Assembly (NCBI RefSeq): GCF_030166555.2 | Contig: NZ_CP126461.2 | Length of the DNA stretch: 64,000 nucleotides | Direction: 5' to 3' (one strand) | Source: Acholeplasma laidlawii_A | GTDB lineage: Bacteria; Bacillota_I; Bacilli_A; Acholeplasmatales; Acholeplasmataceae | Shown here: positions 44,242 to 52,670 of the stretch, piece by piece | Position numbering within the stretch: the first letter of the stretch is position 1 | Layout: every line of letters begins with the position of its first letter | Made by a program: the position numbers and the translations under genes | Notes under the pieces: generated by a model | What the model was told of the DNA's origin: nothing | The model's input: only the letters and a program-made list of their open reading frames with translations | Databases searched by the model: none

Positions 44242-44596
44242 AGATACGCTCCAGTATTTGAAGTGCTTGTTCTAGTGATGTTGTTATTTTTATCTCTTTT
44301 GTTTCAATAACTACAATCGAATGATCAAATCTTGAAAAGTGCGCTGACTTATGTCTGACCTCATCTGGTTTTAACAAATTTAGTTTAACATTTTTACCAT
44401 CAATAACTGACTCATCTGTCCCTACGTTATCCACTCTTATAAAATCACCTGCAATATGGTTATACGCTGCAACCCAATCCCTTAGGGTTGCTCTGGCTAT
44501 GTTGTATTTTTTTGCATATGCTGTTTGGCTTAAATGTGTTGTCTTAAAATGTTTGACCACATCAAATCTTTCTTTATCTGTATAGTGTTTTCTCAT
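44234..44596 (-). CDS. tnpA: IS66 accessory protein TnpA
   Basis: 120 residues. Helix-turn-helix at the N-terminus (RKHYTDKERFDVVKHF, then ATLRDWVAAYNH), as in IS66/IS3-type orfA. The ATG at 44596 is used; an extension to 44737 would run across the IS end. A weak GAAGGG lies 14 bases upstream. Confidence 0.85.
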   Translation of the reverse strand: MRKHYTDKERFDVVKHFKTTHLSQTAYAKKYNIARATLRDWVAAYNHIAGDFIRVDNVGTDESVIDGKNVKLNLLKPDEVRHKSAHFSRFDHSIVVIETKEIKITTSLEQALQILERIYD

Positions 44597-44633
44597 GGTT
44601 TTTATTTTCCCTTCATTTGTTGGTAGTAGTATA

Positions 44634-44663
44634 CAAAAAAACACCCCTTTGTAGTAGGGTGTT
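44634..44663 (-). terminator. inbound-transcription terminator at the right end of the IS
   Basis: On the minus strand AACACCC, a nine-base loop, GGGTGTT, then seven Ts. The 5' arm belongs to the right inverted repeat. It would stop transcripts coming from the tRNA genes before they reach tnpA. Confidence 0.6.
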
Positions 44664-44721
44664 AATAATTGACGTTTACTTTTGACATTAAAAATCATCG
44701 TCTTTTCAGCCTTACAAAGAC

Positions 44722-44751
44722 AAAAAAAACCTACCACAAAATGTAGTAGGT
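44722..44751 (-). terminator. terminator of the tRNA operon
   Basis: Stem ACCTAC/GTAGGT with inner ACA/TGT, followed on the minus strand by eight Ts. Lies 16 bases after the tRNA-Glu 3' end. An identical copy is part of the 41128-41182 repeat. Confidence 0.8.
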
Positions 44752-44778
44752 AAATTGATTACTAGTTGGTGACCCGTA
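44724..44778. repeat. 55-base direct repeat, copy 2 (at intact tRNA-Glu)
   Basis: Identical to 41128-41182. This copy overlaps the 3' end of the functional tRNA-Glu and its terminator. The two copies bound a 3.65-kb region that would be about 1.15 kb without the IS. Confidence 0.85.
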
Positions 44779-44842
44779 CGGGATTCGAACCCGTGAATGC
44801 ATGCGTGAAAGGCATGTGAGTTAACCGTTTCTCCAACGGGCC
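44767..44842 (-). tRNA. tRNA-Glu (anticodon UUC)
   Basis: 76 bases with encoded CCA. Acceptor GGCCCGT pairs with ACGGGTC (one G-U). Anticodon stem CATGC/GCATG with loop CTTTCAC, so the anticodon is TTC. T-arm ACGGGTTCGAATCCCGT. Second in the tRNA-Ser/tRNA-Glu operon, two bases after tRNA-Ser. Confidence 0.97.
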
Positions 44843-44844
44843 AA

Positions 44845-44935
44845 TGGCGGAGCGAGAGGGATTTGAACCCTCGCACGGGGTTAACCGTCTAACGCGTTAG
44901 CAGTGCGCCCTCTTCGGCCTCTTGAGTATCGCTCC
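44845..44935 (-). tRNA. tRNA-Ser (anticodon GCU)
   Basis: 91 bases with encoded CCA and the long variable arm typical of serine tRNAs. Anticodon loop CTGCTAA gives GCT. T-arm GAGGGTTCAAATCCCTC. First gene of the two-tRNA operon. Confidence 0.97.
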
Positions 44936-44940
44936 ATTGT

Positions 44941-44995
44941 AGGCATGAATTAAATCATGCCTTATTATATTAACTTATTTTGTGTTCGTTGTCAA
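44941..44995 (-). promoter_or_regulatory. tRNA operon promoter and leader hairpin
   Basis: -35 TTGACA (44995-44990), 17-base spacer, -10 TAATAT (44972-44967). The promoter lies directly after the tex stop codon. The RNA would begin near 44960 with the hairpin AGGCATGA/TCATGCCT (44962-44941), just ahead of tRNA-Ser. Such a 5' stem could guide tRNA 5' processing. Confidence 0.75.
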
Positions 44996-44998
44996 TCA

Positions 44999-47173
44999 CT
45001 AATTTGCTGTATTTACCATGGTTAGCCCTACTTGACCTTTATCACGGTCAATATTGAGTACCCAGACAGTTACAATTTGCCCAACTGAAACAATATCTTT
45101 GGGATGTTTCACAAATTTATTAGACAATTTAGAGATATGAACTAGACCATCATTTTTAAGTCCTACGTCAACAAAAGCACCAAAGTCTGTGACGTTTCTT
45201 ATAGTACCTTCTAATTCCATACCTACCTTTAAGTCTTCAATAGATAATACATCAGATTTTAAGATTGGTTGAGCATAGTCATCACGTGGATCTCTCATTG
45301 GTGCAACAAATGCATCTAGTATAAGATCTAGTGTATATTTATCGGTATGTAGTTCACGAGCTACTTGTTCTCTATCGATATTATCTGTCCATAGTCTAAT
45401 ACTTGGTTTACCAATATCTTCAGGACTGATACTTAATTTTTTCATCACTTCTCTTGCAAGTTCATAACTTTCAGGGTGAATGGATGTTTGGTCTAAGACT
45501 TCATTAGATTCTGGTATTCTTAAGAAACCAACTGCTTGTTCATATGTTTTAGGTCCAAGGCTTGGTACTTTTAATAAATCTTCACGCGATTTAAAACCAC
45601 CAATATCATTTCTGTAATTTACTAATTTTTCGGAAACATTCTTGCTTAAACCGGAAACATAGGTTAACAGTGACTTGCTTGCAGTATTTGCATTGACACC
45701 CACTTGGTTTACAACTTGTGTAACAACAAAGTTTAGAGAATCATCTAATTTCTTAGGGGCAATATCATGTTGGTATTGACCAACACCAATAGATTTTGGA
45801 TCTATTTTAACAAGTTCGGATAATGGATCTTGTAGCCTTCTTGCAATACTTGCAGCAGAACGCTCTTCCACTGAAAAATCAGGGAATTCTTCACGTGCAA
45901 CATCACTTGCAGAATAAACAGATGCACCTGCTTCATTGACGATAACGTATTTAGCATCCATGTTTTGTTCTTTAATCACTTCAACAACAAACCTTTCAGT
46001 TTCTCTTGAAGCTGTACCATTACCAATTGCTACCAATTCAAATTTATATTTTTTGTATAAAACTTTTAATTGAAGTTTAGCTTCAAACAATTTTTCAGGA
46101 TTTGGTTTACCACCTTGAGTCATCTCGTGTGGATAAATTACCCCTTTATCAAGTACTTTCCCAGTTTGATCAACAACAGTCCACTTACAGCCTGTTCTAA
46201 ATGCAGGGTCAATACCTAAAATTACTTTACCTTTTAAAGGTGGTTGTAATAATAATTTAGATAAATTATCTGCAAAGACTTCAATCGCTTGTTCTTGTCC
46301 TTTTTCAGATAGTTCTGTACGAATTTCTCTTTCAATTGATGGAAAGATCAAACGTTTAAGTGAATCTTTAACAGCATCTTCTAAATACACATCTGCATTG
46401 GAAGGCTTTTTAATCACTTGTTTTATAAGATAATTTTCCATAGCATCTTTAGTACCATCTAATTTAACTGTAATAACTTTTTCATCTTCAGCACGGTTAA
46501 TTGCTAAAATTTGATGTGGTTTAATTTTAGTGATGGATTGACTATAGTCATAGTAGATCTCATATACACCTTTCACATCTAATTCTTTACCATTTTTTCT
46601 TAGATTAGATATCAACACACCATGTCTAAATAAGTAATCTCTTAAATATTTACGGTAGTTTGCATCATCACTAACAAGTTCTGAAATAATGAATCCAGCG
46701 CCTTCAAGTGCATCTTTTGTAGTTAATACCTCATCATTAAGATATTTGTTTGCTTCTTCTAATACATCCGTTTTTGGAAAAGATAATAAGAATTTTGCAA
46801 GTGGTTCTAAACCTTTTGCGATAGCTTCTGTAGCTTTAGTCTTTTTCTTTTCTTTGTATGGTCTATAAAGGTCTTCAACTTCCACTAATTTTGTAGCACT
46901 TAAAATTTCATTTTTAAGTTCTTCAGTTAGCATACCTTTTTCATCAATTAAACGGATCACATCTTCTTTACGTTTAAATAAGTTATTCGCATACTCAAAC
47001 ATCTGGTTAATTGCAAATATTTGTTCCTCATCCATACCACCAGTCATCTCTTTGCGGTATCTAGCGATAAATGGAATGGTTGCACCATCTGCTAAAAGTT
47101 CAAGTACAACTTTAACTTTAGCTGTTGGTAATTTGAGTTCTTTTGATACACTCATTACTAATTGTTCGTTCAT
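44999..47173 (-). CDS. tex: Tex family RNA-binding transcription accessory protein
   Basis: 724 residues. N-terminal helical region, YqgF-type RNase H-like domain (GIDPAFRTGCKWTVVD), helix-hairpin-helix motifs (GFKSREDLLKVPSLGPKTYEQAVGF region) and a C-terminal S1 domain (EGTIRNVTDFGAFVDVGL). Tex proteins bind nucleic acid with RNA polymerase and affect transcription elongation. Strong AGGAGG before the ATG. The last gene before the tRNA operon. Confidence 0.92.
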   Translation of the reverse strand: MNEQLVMSVSKELKLPTAKVKVVLELLADGATIPFIARYRKEMTGGMDEEQIFAINQMFEYANNLFKRKEDVIRLIDEKGMLTEELKNEILSATKLVEVEDLYRPYKEKKKTKATEAIAKGLEPLAKFLLSFPKTDVLEEANKYLNDEVLTTKDALEGAGFIISELVSDDANYRKYLRDYLFRHGVLISNLRKNGKELDVKGVYEIYYDYSQSITKIKPHQILAINRAEDEKVITVKLDGTKDAMENYLIKQVIKKPSNADVYLEDAVKDSLKRLIFPSIEREIRTELSEKGQEQAIEVFADNLSKLLLQPPLKGKVILGIDPAFRTGCKWTVVDQTGKVLDKGVIYPHEMTQGGKPNPEKLFEAKLQLKVLYKKYKFELVAIGNGTASRETERFVVEVIKEQNMDAKYVIVNEAGASVYSASDVAREEFPDFSVEERSAASIARRLQDPLSELVKIDPKSIGVGQYQHDIAPKKLDDSLNFVVTQVVNQVGVNANTASKSLLTYVSGLSKNVSEKLVNYRNDIGGFKSREDLLKVPSLGPKTYEQAVGFLRIPESNEVLDQTSIHPESYELAREVMKKLSISPEDIGKPSIRLWTDNIDREQVARELHTDKYTLDLILDAFVAPMRDPRDDYAQPILKSDVLSIEDLKVGMELEGTIRNVTDFGAFVDVGLKNDGLVHISKLSNKFVKHPKDIVSVGQIVTVWVLNIDRDKGQVGLTMVNTAN

Positions 47174-47205
47174 AGTTTCCTCCTAATACTGGTTCTATAT
47201 AATAA

Positions 47206-47233
47206 ATAAAGGGAAAAATTGATTTCCCTTTAT
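47206..47233 (-). terminator. intrinsic terminator before tex
   Basis: Stem ATAAAGGGAAA/TTTCCCTTTAT with a six-base loop. Ends the transcript of the gene at 47240 (minus strand). Confidence 0.7.
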
Positions 47234-47239
47234 AAATGG

Positions 47240-47920
47240 TTAATTTAATTCGTTTAATACGTCTGTTAATTTATCTTCAGCACGTTTGTTTTGACCTACT
47301 TGGTCAAAAGGTCCATACCAATTTAAGTCTTCACCATTAAATACGTGTAATAACACAGGGATTGTTGCTCTTGAAGCTTGTCCATCAGTAATATCAACAA
47401 CTGCTTGCCAACTTTCATTTGCCTGATCATCCACATTTACAAAGAATAAAACATATTCATCGTTAATTACAGTGAATTCAAAATCGTCAAATTTTACCTT
47501 TTTAACAGTGTCTAAAGCCATGATATCATCAGCCACATCAAGTGCACCTGGTTGCCATGAGTTTGTATCTTTTTCTGAATAGAATAAGATATAAACATTT
47601 GCATATCTATCCAGTGTATATTTTAAACCTTTATGAGTAAGGTTTTCAAAATTTTCACGGTTTGATATTTTAGTAATATCATCTACTAAAACATAGTTTG
47701 ATTCTTCATAACGGAAAGGATCATTATCTCTTCCACTTGAGATGATTGCATCAATTACAAAATATAGCACAACAGAGACCATTGCAACTGCCATAATAAT
47801 TAATACAATTTTGAAAAATAATTCGCCTTTTTCTGATTCTTCTTTAATACCTGATAAGTTTTTTTCTACTTTTTCTTGTTTAACAGGTTTTTTAACATCT
47901 TTTTTATTTATTCTTGCCAT
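47240..47920 (-). CDS. membrane-anchored thioredoxin-like hypothetical protein
   Basis: 226 residues. A lysine-rich cytoplasmic start (residues 1-35), one membrane helix (~38-58, FFKIVLIIMAVAMVSVVLYFV), then an extracytoplasmic domain whose order (YILFYSEKD, LDVADDIMALDTVKKVKFDD, ATIPVLLHVFNG) resembles a thioredoxin fold, but the CxxC is absent. Start at 47920 set by AAGGATG 9 bases before; a GTG at 47929 is less likely. Function unknown. Confidence 0.6.
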   Translation of the reverse strand: MARINKKDVKKPVKQEKVEKNLSGIKEESEKGELFFKIVLIIMAVAMVSVVLYFVIDAIISSGRDNDPFRYEESNYVLVDDITKISNRENFENLTHKGLKYTLDRYANVYILFYSEKDTNSWQPGALDVADDIMALDTVKKVKFDDFEFTVINDEYVLFFVNVDDQANESWQAVVDITDGQASRATIPVLLHVFNGEDLNWYGPFDQVGQNKRAEDKLTDVLNELN

Positions 47921-47983
47921 GTTTTTCACATCCTTAAATTTTTACGCAATAATATTATACTTAAATATCATCAATTTTACAAC

Positions 47984-48340
47984 CTAAACTTTAGTTTCTA
48001 ATACAACAAATGCGATAGCATAAAGGTTTGTGTGACTTATTGTAATATGTACTACAAAATCAGTTGTATGTTTAGATAGAACATAAGGTGCACCCACACT
48101 GTCATTTAGTACTGAAAAATCCTTATAATTGGCCGTTTTATCTCCTGCTTTAAAGCATTTGAATAAAGATTCTTTGACAGCAAATCTACCAGCTAAATAG
48201 GTTAATTTCCTATTTTCATGGTTGATTTTGGCATATTCGTTCTTTTCATCTTCATTTAATATTTTATCTTTAAAGCGGTCGATGCCAATGGATTTAATTC
48301 TTTCTAATTCAACTAAATCTGTACCGATAGCATGTATCAT
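47984..48340 (-). CDS. acpS: holo-[acyl-carrier-protein] synthase
   Basis: 118 residues. Metal-binding motif IGTDLVELERI at the start and FAVKESLFKCF in the centre. Transfers phosphopantetheine from CoA to acyl carrier protein for lipid synthesis. Starts one base after whiA ends. Confidence 0.92.
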   Translation of the reverse strand: MIHAIGTDLVELERIKSIGIDRFKDKILNEDEKNEYAKINHENRKLTYLAGRFAVKESLFKCFKAGDKTANYKDFSVLNDSVGAPYVLSKHTTDFVVHITISHTNLYAIAFVVLETKV

Positions 48341-48341
48341 G

Positions 48342-49265
48342 TTATCCCTCGTTTCTTAACTCATTTGCTAAATCTTTGATCTTTTTAAATCGGTGATTTA
48401 GTCCTGATTTTGTAATCGTTTCACCGTAGAGAACTTCATACTCATCAATAAGTTCCATCAGTGATGCATCAGGATATGTTTTTCTCAAATGTATTACTTG
48501 AAGTAGTTTATCATTTAATCTCATGTGATACTTTTCAATAAGTTCGATATCTTCTAATTGACTATTGGCTGCTACAATTGTTTTTTTCTCATTAGCAATC
48601 TCACAGTTTAATATACGGTTAATAGAGTTATTAAAATCTCTTTTAATACGTATATCTTCAAATTCAAATACTGTTTGAGATGCACCAATATATCTTAGGA
48701 AGTCTTCTATTTTATTGACGTCTTTTAAATATACGATAAACCCTTTACGTCGCTTCGTGATTTTAGCATCCATGTCAATGAAGTTCATTAAGCGTTGTAT
48801 CTTTAATATAGTGTCTGAGTTTTCAGAATATATTTCTAAATGATACTCTGCCTTTTTAGGATCGTTTACAGAACCAGATACTAAGAATGCACCTCTTAAA
48901 TAACTGAGTTGAGCTTCTTGAGAAACCGTTAAGAATTCAGAGGCGTCTTTATCTCCTAAAATACCGTGCTCTTGCATAATTTGTTTCAAGGATTCTTGAA
49001 TGCCTAATCGAACTTGGTGTCCTTTATTAAAACTACCTTGCTGTTTAGTAAGTAAGGTAGAATCAATTTTGTATTGTTGTTTGAGCAGTTTTAAAAACCT
49101 TCTTGCAACGGTTGGATTATTTGATTTAAACCAAAGCGTTGGTACACCTTCTGAAATAGAAAGTTCTGTACCTAAATCGATCATCGCAGAGAGTTCAGCT
49201 AGTTGTTCTTCATTGGTTGTATTTAGTTGGATGAGTTCATTCTTAACTTCTTTAGCGTAACTCAA
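48342..49265 (-). CDS. whiA: DNA-binding protein WhiA
   Basis: 307 residues: N-terminal LAGLIDADG-like region (AYLRGAFLVSGSVNDPKKAYHLE type) without the nuclease residues, and a C-terminal helix-turn-helix (SLMELIDEYEVLYGETITKSGLNHRFKKI). A regulator in Firmicutes and Actinobacteria. The start is a TTG, because a TAA stop lies two codons upstream in frame, and AAAGGAA precedes it. Acts in the cytoplasm. Confidence 0.9.
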   Translation of the reverse strand: MSYAKEVKNELIQLNTTNEEQLAELSAMIDLGTELSISEGVPTLWFKSNNPTVARRFLKLLKQQYKIDSTLLTKQQGSFNKGHQVRLGIQESLKQIMQEHGILGDKDASEFLTVSQEAQLSYLRGAFLVSGSVNDPKKAEYHLEIYSENSDTILKIQRLMNFIDMDAKITKRRKGFIVYLKDVNKIEDFLRYIGASQTVFEFEDIRIKRDFNNSINRILNCEIANEKKTIVAANSQLEDIELIEKYHMRLNDKLLQVIHLRKTYPDASLMELIDEYEVLYGETITKSGLNHRFKKIKDLANELRNEG

Positions 49266-49284
49266 ATTTTATCATTTCCTTTAA

Positions 49285-50190
49285 TTATAAATTTTCAATA
49301 TATTTGATAACGTTTTGTGTTGCGATTGCACCATCACTTACTGCAGTAACAATTTGTCTAATCTTTTTAACGGTTACATCTCCTGCAGCGAATATGCCTT
49401 TACAAGGCGTTTGAAAGTCTTCACCGGTTAAGATGTAGCCAAACTCATTTAAGATGTTTAAATCCTTTAAAAATGAGGTTGCTGGGGTTAATCCAACGTA
49501 CTCAAAGACACCATCTGTATCAATGACTTGTTCTTTACCAGCAACCGATACTTTCACACCTTTTAAGTTATCATCACCAATAAATTCTTTAGTTTCCGCG
49601 TTAAAGATAAAATCAACGTTTTTAGCATTCATGAGTAAATCTTGAGCTTTTTTATCCGCTGTTAAATGTGGTAGGTTTTGTACCACTGTGACATGACTCG
49701 CAATATTAGATAAGAATAGTGCTTCTTCTACAGCGGAGTTTCCGCCACCAATAACAACCACTTTTTTATCTTTATATAATGGACCATCACAGATAGCACA
49801 CCACGAAATACCTTGTGCAGTGTAATTCATTTCACCTGGTATGTCTAATCTTTTCGGTACCACACCTGTAGTAATTAAAATAGCCTTGGATTCGAACGTT
49901 TCATTTGCAGTTACGACTTCTTTTGTAGTGCCTAAATCTTTAATTTCTAGTACTTCTTCAAACTTGACTTCTACACCTAAGTTTAATACATGTTCAAACA
50001 TAGATGTTGCTAGTTCATAGCCTTTAGCTTTTGTAAAACCTGGGTAGTTTTCTACTTCTGCAGTATCTACAATTTGACCACCGGGTGCGCCTTTTTCAAA
50101 CATCATGACTTTTAAATTCGCACGCTTTGCATATATCGCTGCTGTCATACCTGCAGGACCTGAACCAATTATTAATACATCATAAATCAT
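49285..50190 (-). CDS. trxB: thioredoxin reductase
   Basis: 301 residues. FAD site IIGSGPAGMTAAIYAKRA at the N-terminus, redox motif WCAICDGP, NADPH site VVIGGGNSAVEEA, and the C-terminal FAD motif GIFAAGDV. Keeps thioredoxin reduced. Thioredoxin itself is not in the window. 13 bases after the lgt fusion gene. Confidence 0.93.
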   Translation of the reverse strand: MIYDVLIIGSGPAGMTAAIYAKRANLKVMMFEKGAPGGQIVDTAEVENYPGFTKAKGYELATSMFEHVLNLGVEVKFEEVLEIKDLGTTKEVVTANETFESKAILITTGVVPKRLDIPGEMNYTAQGISWCAICDGPLYKDKKVVVIGGGNSAVEEALFLSNIASHVTVVQNLPHLTADKKAQDLLMNAKNVDFIFNAETKEFIGDDNLKGVKVSVAGKEQVIDTDGVFEYVGLTPATSFLKDLNILNEFGYILTGEDFQTPCKGIFAAGDVTVKKIRQIVTAVSDGAIATQNVIKYIENL

Positions 50191-50203
50191 TTATTATTAC
50201 CTC

Positions 50204-51733
50204 TTAAAATATATAGAGTAGTTTTTCTAAGTTATCAACTACAACGTCTGGTTTTGCACCTAAGAGTGCTTCATAATGCACAGAGTAACTTACTCCGATA
50301 GATTTTACATTTGCAGCTTTGGCTGCTAGGATATCATTTGGATGATCACCTACATATGCTGCATTTGAAGGACTTACATGAAGTCTTTCAAGTGCCATAT
50401 TGATAGGTAGTGGATCTGGTTTATGTTTAGGAGATTCGTCACTACCAATAATTACGTCCACATATTGCATTAAATCATTTTGTTCTAATCCTAGTTGTAC
50501 AAATCTGTGTATCTTACTACTTACAATACCTATTAGATAGTCATGTGCTTTTAAAGTTTCTAAAACAATTAAGGCGTTTTCAAAACTCTCTACCTTAACC
50601 TTATGATTTACTTCATTAATTTCTCTATAGGTTTTAATCATTGCTTGTAGTTTATTGTTATCTTTTTCATACCATCCAAAGGATTCATCTAGTGTTGGAC
50701 CCACAAATGCTTTTAATTCTTCATCGGTTAACTTCTTGTTTGGAAAATGGACTTTAAAAGTTGCTGTAATATTTTTGTAGATAAGATCTATGGTATCTAG
50801 TAAGGTACCATCTAAATCAAATAATACAGCTTTTCTACCGTAGTCATCATATGCAACACGGTTTTTAACTTTAAGTGTTCTGTATAGATAGATCGCTAAC
50901 CCAGCAATGATAAGCCCTACTGAGGTTGCAATACTTGTTGGAATGTTAAAAATCATTAAAGGTTCTGGAACACCACTATTCATTCTTAAGATTTCAGTTG
51001 GAATACGGCCAATACCATACCACACTAAATAAAACGAAATGATGTCTCCAATTTTAACTTGTTTTTTTCTTCTAAATACTAAGATAAGTATAAGTCCTAG
51101 AAGATTCCAACTACTTTCATAAAGAAACGTTGGGTGTCTAAAGGCACCACCTATATTCATGTTGTCTCTAATAAACGGTGGTAACCAGTTTAGATTATCA
51201 ATTACTGGACCGTAAAGTTCACGGTTCATAAAGTTACCCCAACGGCCAAAGATTTGACCAATTAAGAAACCTGGTCCAACCATATCAAGCACAAAGTAAT
51301 AATCTATTTTCTTCTTTTTAGCAAATATGATTAAGCCTAGTACTACGACGATAATCGCTCCATGAATAGCTAATCCACCTTCTGTAACATCTAACATACG
51401 CAGGATATCACCGTTATATTTATCTAAGTTAAATAAAACATACCAAAGTCTTGCACCAATGATTGCAGAAGGTACAAAAACTAATAAGCCGTCCCAAAGA
51501 ATGTTTGGATCTTGTTTATATCTTGTAAGTTCTAAATAAGCTAAAACTGCACCACTAATGATACCTGATAAGATAAACACCGCATACCACTGTACACTAA
51601 ATGAACCCAGTTCAAATGCAGTGCCACTATAAGGGGCAGTACCAAAGGTTGCAATCATTATAAGTAGAAGGAATAATAATGTAATACCACCATATACAAT
51701 ATAGCCTTGGTATTTTTTAAATGTCGTCATCAT
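50204..51733 (-). CDS. lgt: fusion of prolipoprotein diacylglyceryl transferase (Lgt) and HAD phosphatase (PpaX-type)
   Basis: 509 residues in one frame. Residues 1-~290 are Lgt: seven membrane helices, GRWGNFMNRELYG (163-175) and HPTFLYES. It adds diacylglycerol to lipobox cysteines, needed for the window's lipoproteins. Residues ~301-509 are a HAD phosphatase (VLFDLDGTLLDT with D306 and D308, HKPDPLPI, YVGDHPNDI), closest to PpaX. In Bacillus, hprK, lgt and ppaX are separate neighbours; here lgt and the HAD unit are one protein and hprK overlaps its 5' end by 17 bases. This places the phosphatase at the cytoplasmic face of the membrane. Ribosome site AAGGAG. Confidence 0.9.
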   Translation of the reverse strand: MMTTFKKYQGYIVYGGITLLFLLLIMIATFGTAPYSGTAFELGSFSVQWYAVFILSGIISGAVLAYLELTRYKQDPNILWDGLLVFVPSAIIGARLWYVLFNLDKYNGDILRMLDVTEGGLAIHGAIIVVVLGLIIFAKKKKIDYYFVLDMVGPGFLIGQIFGRWGNFMNRELYGPVIDNLNWLPPFIRDNMNIGGAFRHPTFLYESSWNLLGLILILVFRRKKQVKIGDIISFYLVWYGIGRIPTEILRMNSGVPEPLMIFNIPTSIATSVGLIIAGLAIYLYRTLKVKNRVAYDDYGRKAVLFDLDGTLLDTIDLIYKNITATFKVHFPNKKLTDEELKAFVGPTLDESFGWYEKDNNKLQAMIKTYREINEVNHKVKVESFENALIVLETLKAHDYLIGIVSSKIHRFVQLGLEQNDLMQYVDVIIGSDESPKHKPDPLPINMALERLHVSPSNAAYVGDHPNDILAAKAANVKSIGVSYSVHYEALLGAKPDVVVDNLEKLLYIF

Positions 51734-52670
51734 CGTCTGTCTCTCCTTTTAGAGCTTTTGCTGCTACGTTTTGTATAAGTGTTTCTGCTGCATTATAACC
51801 TAAATATTTTAACTTTTGATTCATTGCTGCAGATTCTACTAGGGTTGCGTTATTACGTCCTGGTAAAACTGGAATTGTAATCTTTGGTATTTCGGTACCA
51901 AAGATCGTATAGTTTTGAGTTTCAATACCTAGTCGGTCATAAGTTTTAGACTTATCCCAATGTTCTAATTCAATCACTAATCTAATTTTTTTGTTTTCTC
52001 TAAATGCTCCAGCACCTAACATTTGAACCACATCTACAATACCAATACCGCGTATTTCTATATAGCGTTCTAGTATTTTGGGTGCTTGACCAATAATCAC
52101 ACCTGGTGCTGTTTCATAAACATCAACTCTATCATCAGCCACTAAAATATGATTTCTTTTAATCAGTTCCAGAGCAGTTTCCGATTTACCTACACCAGAT
52201 TTACCAATAATTAATGTACCCATACCATAAATATCTAGTAACGTACCATGAATACTTTCACGTGGTGCAAGTGCACTACGTAAATAAGAATATAGTTTTG
52301 AGTTAATTGGTGTTGTACGTTCATTGGATTTATAAAGTGGTACATGGTACTTATTACCTAAGTCCATAAAGTATTGTGGGATATCCACATTGATACTAAA
52401 TATCACTGCAGGTGGTTGTAGTTTAAGTACCGCATCTACACGCTCAATTTGAACTTGCTCATCTAGTAACATCAAAAAGTGTGCTTCTTTTGAACCGATA
52501 AGTAAAATACGTTGTGGATCAAAAAAATCTAAGAATCCTGCAAACTCAACACCGGGTCTGCTAAGCATTTCTACTTCTACACGTCTATCCTCTCCGTCAA
52601 AACCTGCCACTATTTTTAAATTTAAGTCATGTGCTATTTTTTTAAGTCTAATTGAATTTTTATAAGCCAT
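51717..52670 (-). CDS. hprK: HPr kinase/phosphorylase
   Basis: 317 residues. Walker A GKSGVGKSETALEL, the HprK signature RGIGIVDVVQMLGAGAF, and the acidic C-terminal tail. Phosphorylates HPr on serine and reverses it with phosphate, releasing pyrophosphate. The pyrophosphatase PpaX normally removes this product; here its likely counterpart is the C-terminal half of the next protein. Overlaps the upstream membrane protein gene by 11 bases and lgt by 17. Confidence 0.92.
   Translation of the reverse strand: MAYKNSIRLKKIAHDLNLKIVAGFDGEDRRVEVEMLSRPGVEFAGFLDFFDPQRILLIGSKEAHFLMLLDEQVQIERVDAVLKLQPPAVIFSINVDIPQYFMDLGNKYHVPLYKSNERTTPINSKLYSYLRSALAPRESIHGTLLDIYGMGTLIIGKSGVGKSETALELIKRNHILVADDRVDVYETAPGVIIGQAPKILERYIEIRGIGIVDVVQMLGAGAFRENKKIRLVIELEHWDKSKTYDRLGIETQNYTIFGTEIPKITIPVLPGRNNATLVESAAMNQKLKYLGYNAAETLIQNVAAKALKGETDDDDDI

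Larger units (their letters stand above)
42184..44679 (-). mobile_element. complete IS66-family insertion sequence, 2496 bp
   Basis: Terminal inverted repeats are perfect over 23 bases (left 42184-42206, right 44657-44679, both starting GTAAACGTCAATTATTAA). The element is flanked by an 8-base direct target duplication TTTTGACA (42176-42183 and 44680-44687), the IS66 hallmark. It carries tnpA, tnpB and tnpC, all intact, transcribed right to left. Hairpins lie at both ends, which may protect the host or element from readthrough. It interrupts the islet bounded by the 55-base repeats. The intact state suggests a recent insertion. Confidence 0.93.

Noticed and set aside
44597..44737. N-terminal extension of tnpA
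   Set aside because: It would run through the right inverted repeat into flanking DNA; the ATG at 44596 gives the usual IS66 TnpA.
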